From Micromonospora endophytica (GTDB lineage: Bacteria > Actinomycetota > Actinomycetes > Mycobacteriales > Micromonosporaceae): a stretch of DNA of 42,989 bases. The position numbers were made by a program, and so were the translations under genes. Shown here one piece after another: positions 38,511 to 42,989 of the stretch. Under the pieces are notes generated by a model. It ran no database searches, was not told the DNA's origin, and was given only the letters and a program-made list of their open reading frames with translations. The DNA is taken from contig NZ_POTX01000023.1 in the NCBI RefSeq assembly GCF_003236305.1, positions 1 through 42,989 of the forward strand. The letters are read 5' to 3'. Every line of letters starts with the position of its first letter. Positions within the stretch are counted from its first letter, which is position 1.

Positions 38511-41306
38511 TTAGAACAGTGGAGGCGCGTCGAACTTCGGCCCTTCACCCTTGCGGGCGATGCCGCCCCGCCTGCCAATCCTTGGATGACGGCACGCTCC
38601 GCAGCCCTGTCGCTGGATTCGGGCTGAGACCGTCGTCTCCCACTCCTTTGACCCGCAGCAGGGGCAGTGCCACCGGCAGCGGTCGTGGGATCCTGGGCGG
38701 AGCCGATCAGGTCCCCGATCAGGTTGGTCCAGGTTCTTCAGAAAGGTGCCCGCGATCTCGGGATGCAGGTCGGCCAGAGATCTACCGGGCGAAGGCTGCC
38801 GGCGGGACGCGGTGCGCCGGCGGATGCCGCACGGTTGGCAGCCGCGCCCGGAGGTACGGGTGACGACCGGCGCCACCCACTCGTGTGCACAGTCCGGGCA
38901 TCGCCAGAGCACCCGGACGTTCGACCCCCGAGCCAGATCAAGCAGCTCGATGTCGCGGGTCTTGTCGACGTCGAGGATGCGCACGGCCTGGGTGAGTAGT
39001 TCGGGAGCGACGTCACGGACGCGGAGTTCGGCCCGGCTCAGACGAGCCTGGTAGGCGTGTTCCCGCCGGGAGCACACCGGGCAGCCGGTATTGCGCTGGG
39101 CGCGGCTGACCACGCGGGTGCGCCAGAGGTGCTGGCAGATGCCGCACTGCCAAACGCACCGGTCGGCCGATCCGGGAAGCAGCCACTGCGCGCCCATCTC
39201 CGGGCGCGTCAGGTTCTCGATCAGTTCGCTCGCCAGCTCCGGGAACAAGATGGCCAGGCTCTCGCCGGGTGGTGTGGTCTGGAACGCCTTCCACTCCTCG
39301 CGAGCGGCGCCGAGGCATGCGGCGATCCGATCGCCGGACAGGGGCGGGCACGGCACGGACTGCGACCGCAGCCACTCCGCGAGGACCAGAAACCATTCCG
39401 TCGCGTCCTTAGTGCCCGCGACCACGGTCTCCCCCGGAACCGGCGGCGTGCCGGGCTGCCGAACCCGCACATAGCGCACGCCCAGGTTGGCCATGACCGC
39501 TGATTTGCGTAGGTCTCGGGCGTGGGCAGTGGCGTCGGAGTGCCACTGGGCCGGGTCCAGGTCGATGTAGAGGCCAGCCGAGGGCAGGAAAAGGTCCAGC
39601 CGCTCCGCCGAGCGCCGGCCGCCGTCGAGGCGAGCGTCGACTTCTACCTCCTCGCCGGTCGCGGCCGCCAGCAGGTGCGCAAGCTCAATTTCGAGGAGGC
39701 TTCGGCCGCGACGGCGGCACCGTCCGCAGCCGTAGTCCGGTGATTTTGCGCGGTCGCGCACATGCGCCTCGAAGAGCGCACCGCACCGGCAGCGCCAAGA
39801 GCAGAGAGCACCAGCGCGCGGATACAGCGTCGCCGGGCCGTGCCCGGGCCAGGAAAGGTTCGTCACGAAGGACGCCGCGACCTCCGGCATGAGCGTGGCA
39901 AGCGACTTCTCCCTCGGGGCGACTCGGCTGGCAGCGCCCCGAGCCAGGTACGCGCAGGCGGCGCATAGCAGCCGGGTCGCCTGGGTGGCGACGGAGCGTT
40001 CGAAGTGCCGTGAACACTCCGGGCAGCGCCAGACGCAGATGTCGTTGGTCCCCGCGGTGAAGCTCTCCGGGCCACGCCCGGGATGGGACTCATTGGCGAC
40101 AAACATCGCCGCCAGCTCCGGATGCGTGCCGATGAACGGCGCGGCTGCGCCAAGATCCCGCAGCAGTTCGCCCGCCCGTCGACGCCCGCAGGGCGGGCAG
40201 CCGCGGCCAGCGGTTCGGTTCGTTACGGTGGACACCCACTCGTGCGCGCAGTCGCCGCAGCGCCATGAGCACCGGTCGACCGAGTTCGGCCGAAGGAGGG
40301 CGGGGCCGCGCTCGGGACGCCGCTGGTTGGCGAGGAACTGCGCGGCGATCTCTGGGTACAGGTCAGCGAGCGATCGGCCTGGCTGCGGTGCGCCGCCCAT
40401 CAACTCCGCGCATCGAGGGCAGGGCCGGCCGGCGCCAACGACGTTCAACACGGTCTGGTCCCACTCGTGATCGCATGCGCCGCACCGCCATCGGCACCGG
40501 TCGGTCGCGGATTTCGGCAGGAAGTCGGGGGTGCGATGCGGATGGGTGAAGTTGCGGACGAACATGTCGGCGACAGTGGGGTGGGTAGTGCGCAGTGGTG
40601 CGGTGGTCGGCGGCCGACGGTTCGCGGCCCGGCATCGTGGACAGACGCTTCCGGCCACCCGGAGCCGGACTCTCGTGTGCCAGGTGTTGCCGCAAGCACA
40701 GCGCCACCAGGCGACCTTGTCGGAACGGACGCTCACGTCGGCCACCGGCGTCTGCTCGGCTGGATCTTCCCAGCGCAGGAAAAACTCGACGATTTCCGGG
40801 CACGCGTCGCCGACCCGGTTGGCCACTCGCCGGGAGTTGGCGTCGGACCGGCGCTTGCCCGCGCACGGCTTGCAGCCGCCGCCCCCCGACAAGGTTCGCC
40901 GGACGGTCGGTCCCACCCAGGAGTAGCCGCAGGCCGAGCAGCGCCACCGCATCTGGGCCGTGGACTGGGCGCTGATCGTCTCGGGTGTGGCGGTGGGGTA
41001 GGTGACACACTCCAGCCACTCCGCGGCCAGTTCCGGCATGACTTCGGCCAGGCTGCGGCCCGGCTCCGGCGTATTGGCCTTGCGCCGCAGCCACCTCCGG
41101 CAATCCTTGCAGCCGGACGCTGCGCGCACCCGCACCGCGACGGCCTGCCACCACTCCAGCCCACAGGTCGCGCACCTCCACCGGGCCTTGCGATTCGAGC
41201 CCCGGGGAAGGTCGCCCAGATCCCCGACCCAGTTCTCGATCTCAAGCAGTTCCGGCAGGAGATCCGGATGCGCACTCGCCACCGTCTCCCTGATCTTGGC
41301 AGCCAT
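38511..41306 (-). CDS. Giant zinc-ribbon repeat protein with embedded PD-(D/E)XK-like nuclease domain
   Basis: A 931-residue protein made of ten zinc-ribbon modules of the DUF4379 type, each with W-R-C-x1-2-C followed about 18 residues later by a second C-x2-C (first C45/C48/C66/C69, last near C881-C904). Most are preceded by a helical SLAxxxPEIAxxFLxN...GPxxLxPgSxdRC element. Seven ribbons precede and three follow a non-repeat domain at about 533-650. That domain resembles Vsr/DUF559-like nucleases: E541, D571 in RLDLF, D582-L-D584 in YIDLDPAQWH, D598 and K601, then GVRYVRVRQ. ATG 41306 is preferred; the frame is open to 41477, but the extra 57 codons have ordinary third-position GC and no zinc-ribbon pattern. 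It lies in a tRNA-linked island, suggesting a defence or mobile-element role; this is inference. Confidence 0.82.
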   Translation of the reverse strand: MAAKIRETVASAHPDLLPELLEIENWVGDLGDLPRGSNRKARWRCATCGLEWWQAVAVRVRAASGCKDCRRWLRRKANTPEPGRSLAEVMPELAAEWLECVTYPTATPETISAQSTAQMRWRCSACGYSWVGPTVRRTLSGGGGCKPCAGKRRSDANSRRVANRVGDACPEIVEFFLRWEDPAEQTPVADVSVRSDKVAWWRCACGNTWHTRVRLRVAGSVCPRCRAANRRPPTTAPLRTTHPTVADMFVRNFTHPHRTPDFLPKSATDRCRWRCGACDHEWDQTVLNVVGAGRPCPRCAELMGGAPQPGRSLADLYPEIAAQFLANQRRPERGPALLRPNSVDRCSWRCGDCAHEWVSTVTNRTAGRGCPPCGRRRAGELLRDLGAAAPFIGTHPELAAMFVANESHPGRGPESFTAGTNDICVWRCPECSRHFERSVATQATRLLCAACAYLARGAASRVAPREKSLATLMPEVAASFVTNLSWPGHGPATLYPRAGALCSWRCRCGALFEAHVRDRAKSPDYGCGRCRRRGRSLLEIELAHLLAAATGEEVEVDARLDGGRRSAERLDLFLPSAGLYIDLDPAQWHSDATAHARDLRKSAVMANLGVRYVRVRQPGTPPVPGETVVAGTKDATEWFLVLAEWLRSQSVPCPPLSGDRIAACLGAAREEWKAFQTTPPGESLAILFPELASELIENLTRPEMGAQWLLPGSADRCVWQCGICQHLWRTRVVSRAQRNTGCPVCSRREHAYQARLSRAELRVRDVAPELLTQAVRILDVDKTRDIELLDLARGSNVRVLWRCPDCAHEWVAPVVTRTSGRGCQPCGIRRRTASRRQPSPGRSLADLHPEIAGTFLKNLDQPDRGPDRLRPGSHDRCRWHCPCCGSKEWETTVSARIQRQGCGACRHPRIGRRGGIARKGEGPKFDAPPLF

Positions 41307-41527
41307 GCCCGCATCGTCCCAGGCAAGTACGACATTTCCGCATGCCTCAGCGGCTGGAGCCGCCCAGCTGCCGCGGACCAATGGATTCATTCGGAAGCAA
41401 GTCGGATCGCACGGAATCACGGTGAGGCAGCGTCGTTCGCTCGGTCGTGTTGGCACCGCAAGATCAGATATCCTCATCTAGCCGCGACAACCGCAGCTAC
41501 CCGACGAGTATCCGGTGAGGCCATCCG
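41307..41527. other. Low-GC3 stretch upstream of the nuclease gene
   Basis: No supported gene. On the minus strand it would contain the promoter and leader of the zinc-ribbon nuclease gene, but I cannot identify a -10/-35 pair. Composition is more AT-rich than the core chromosome. Confidence 0.4.
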
Positions 41528-41845
41528 TTATTTCGTTGTCGTCCATCGGCTGATATCGGTGCCGGGCCAACCAAGATGCGCGAGATCGACCTCGGTGTCG
41601 CCGAAGCAACCTGCGAGTAGGTAAGCACCGTGGTTATCGAGCTGGTCGCGGCGCCGTTGGTAGCGGCGGATGGCGCGTGGATCGGCGTGACCGGCGCAGC
41701 CCTGGGGTCCGGCGCAGGTGCCCACCGGTGACGTCGAGGATCTCGGTGATGGCGGTATGCCGCAGGGAGTGTGGGCTTAACACGCTCGCCGCGGTCTGCC
41801 CGGCACGGCGGGCCAGGCGGCGGATCAGCCTGTGCCGATGACATG
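41528..41845 (-). pseudogene. Frameshifted C-terminal remnant of a tyrosine recombinase (integrase)
   Basis: Two overlapping minus-strand frames together give the C-terminal part of a phage-type integrase. The first encodes LARRAGQTAASVLSPHSLRH, containing the box II H-x-x-R. The second encodes AGHADPRAIRRYQRRRDQL and HGAYLLAG, containing the likely nucleophilic Tyr. The switch falls between about 41700 and 41740. No N-terminal DNA-binding domain or box I Arg is seen upstream, where an unrelated membrane-protein gene ends. It is a dead remnant, consistent with an immobilised element next to the tRNA-Lys scar. Confidence 0.7.
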
Positions 41846-41866
41846 CGGCTCTTAGTCCGCCGCCGG

Positions 41867-42490
41867 TCACGCGACGGGAACCCACACCTGCCAGGAGACC
41901 TGAACGTCGACGAGTATCTCGCTGTCTGGCCAGGACCAGGACGGTTGGGCGCATCCATGCGAGGCGAACCAGCCGGACGTCCCGGAAACCGGATCTGCCA
42001 TGGGGATCAGATCCGGCATCGACACCAGCATGGCTGTCACCTGGTGCCCGCCGAGGGCCCGCCACCGGATGAAGAACCGCTGGTGCGCGCACCCATTCAT
42101 CGTCGCCGGAAAGCCATCGATCAAGGCCGAGTCCGGGCCGCCGAACACCCGGATGATGCCGTCGCCGCTGCGGTCGAAGCGATACCCGGGCCACGTCGAT
42201 GGCCAGTCCGGGCGGTCGGGACCAGACCGGGCGACCAGGTCGGCGTCCCCCCACCGAACATCGGCATCAGGTTGGCGGCCCCGGCCGAGCCAGAGCACCA
42301 GCGAGACGGCGCCCCCCACCACAGCCATCAGCATCGCAATGACGCTGCTGATCCTGTCGGCACCGTCCAGACCGGCGCCCACAAGCAAGGCGGCAAGGCT
42401 GGCCGCAACCAGCACCCCGACAAGAGCGACGGAAGGCAGCAGCCAGCGCGGATGACCGGACCTGGCGGTCTTTCGAGCACCGATCACCAC
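41867..42490 (-). CDS. Hypothetical protein with two N-terminal transmembrane helices
   Basis: A 207-residue protein of no family I recognise. A short basic N-terminus (ARKTARSGHPRW) leads into two helices (about 17-39 and 47-68). A soluble, Trp- and Pro-rich region of about 135 residues follows, containing WPGYRFDRSGDGIIRVFGG and FFIRWRALGGHQV, with a hydrophobic C-terminal end DVQVSWQVWVPVA. GGAAGGG precedes the GTG start at 42490. Codon third positions are less GC-biased than in the core chromosome, suggesting foreign origin. Next to an integrase remnant it is probably island cargo. Confidence 0.55.
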   Translation of the reverse strand: MVIGARKTARSGHPRWLLPSVALVGVLVAASLAALLVGAGLDGADRISSVIAMLMAVVGGAVSLVLWLGRGRQPDADVRWGDADLVARSGPDRPDWPSTWPGYRFDRSGDGIIRVFGGPDSALIDGFPATMNGCAHQRFFIRWRALGGHQVTAMLVSMPDLIPMADPVSGTSGWFASHGCAQPSWSWPDSEILVDVQVSWQVWVPVA

Positions 42491-42926
42491 ACGACGATCC
42501 CTTCCTACTGCAGCTCAGCGGCTCCGGCAGTATAGGGCCGGGCGGCGACCGCCACCTCAGGCCGGCCACGGGTCCAGGCAAGTCGATGTCGAGGCTCAAC
42601 CGCCGCACGATCTCGGGGAGCAACGGCAGTGCGGTGGAGCGGTCCGGCCGCGACCGGGCATGGGGACAGGTGACGGTACTGTGCGTGTCGTGTCGAGTGC
42701 TCGGGCTCGCGGTGTAGGCGTAGCCAAGCCGATCCTCGCAGGCGGTGCACTCCACTCCGGAGAGTTGGTCGATGCTGCTGCCGGTGCTGGGCCGTTGACG
42801 TACGCGATCCTGGGCATGCCTTGCCAAACCGATGCTCCCGAGAGCTGCCGCGCACCTGGTACTGAGGTTCCCCCGGTAGCTCGGAGGCTTTCGATCATGC
42901 TCTGATGGAGCTGAAGGGAGTCATCC
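42491..42926. other. Gap before the IS3 element
   Basis: No gene I can support. A minus-strand frame around 42590-42790 contains a C-T-A-C pair and LLPEIVRRLSLDIDLPG and could be a decayed small zinc-binding protein, but it lacks a clear start and stop. The left end of the insertion sequence should lie somewhere between about 42850 and 42920; I could not define its terminal repeat. Confidence 0.35.
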
Positions 42927-42989
42927 GTGGCAGCACCGAAGAAGTACCCCGATGAGCTGCGTGAACGTGCGGTGCGTTTGTATCGGGAG
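42927..42989 (+). mobile_element. IS3-family transposase OrfA, 5' end only
   Basis: The last 63 bases encode MAAPKKYPDELRERAVRLYRE, the stereotyped N-terminus of IS3-family OrfA helix-turn-helix proteins. The GTG start has GAAGGGAG upstream. The gene runs off the window. Confidence 0.8.

Noticed and set aside
38511..41306. CRISPR-like or tandem DNA repeats within the zinc-ribbon gene
   Set aside because: The repeats exist at protein level only; DNA units differ in sequence and spacing and are explained by the ribbon modules. No CRISPR array was seen anywhere in the window.
41307..41477. 57-codon N-terminal extension of the zinc-ribbon nuclease
   Set aside because: The frame is open, but codon third positions are only about half G/C, no ribosome-binding site precedes 41477, and the residues show no ribbon or leader pattern. 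ATG 41306 is preferred.
42267..42827. Minus-strand frame with a C-x2-C motif and LLPEIVRRLSLDIDLPG
   Set aside because: It overlaps the better-supported two-TM protein, has no credible ribosome-binding site, and the sensible-looking part covers only ~70 codons. It may be a decayed gene, but support is too thin.

Overview
The window reads as a chromosomal segment of a high-GC filamentous actinomycete, most likely a Micromonosporaceae member such as Micromonospora. This rests on near-saturated G/C at third codon positions, GTG/TTG starts, many secreted enzymes carrying ricin-type (CBM13) modules, a mycobacterial-style PknG kinase and a SARP regulator. The genus is inferred from gene content only.

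Layout. (1) 1-5133: a secreted GH16 glucanase, a membrane-anchored protein of unknown function, a remnant of an alpha/beta hydrolase, a DUF72 protein, and a small operon of an SDR dehydrogenase, a Gdx/SugE-type SMR exporter and a TetR regulator with a candidate operator. (2) 5218-13379: a tightly coupled six-gene operon of trypsin-like protease with a dead P-loop domain, PknG-type kinase, vWA/zinc-ribbon protein, four-TM GlnX-like sensor, solute-binding lipoprotein and a small Trypco1-type protein. This is the most interesting system here: it looks like an extracellular-ligand-to-kinase relay joined to a protease effector. (3) 13542-15152: a DHA2-type MFS exporter. (4) 15529-22335: four secreted plant-polysaccharide enzymes (GH43-AbfB, GH29-CBM32-CBM13, GH43-CBM6-CBM13, CBM13-CE1 esterase), led by a promoter that overlaps a LacI-type operator. 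(5) 22430-37906: an aldo/keto reductase, then a cell-envelope glycan or glycolipid cluster. It holds two GT4 and two GT2 paralogues, a UbiA-type polyprenyl-phosphate transferase, an NAD-dependent epimerase, a VanJ-like membrane phosphatase, a flippase-like membrane protein, an SDR, a PQQ-type sugar dehydrogenase and a GT-A-like protein. A SARP/NB-ARC regulator sits inside it, with a candidate SARP binding site just downstream.

(6) 38098-42989: a likely integrated island. It begins at a 3' fragment of a tRNA-Lys(CTT) gene, the usual scar of tRNA-targeted integration. It carries a very large protein with ten zinc ribbons wrapped around a PD-(D/E)XK-like nuclease domain, a broken tyrosine recombinase, a small two-TM membrane protein and, at the window edge, the start of an IS3-family transposase. 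The polarity of the tRNA fragment puts the older chromosome on the left and the element on the right.

All assignments come from reading motifs and domain order by eye. No database search was possible.
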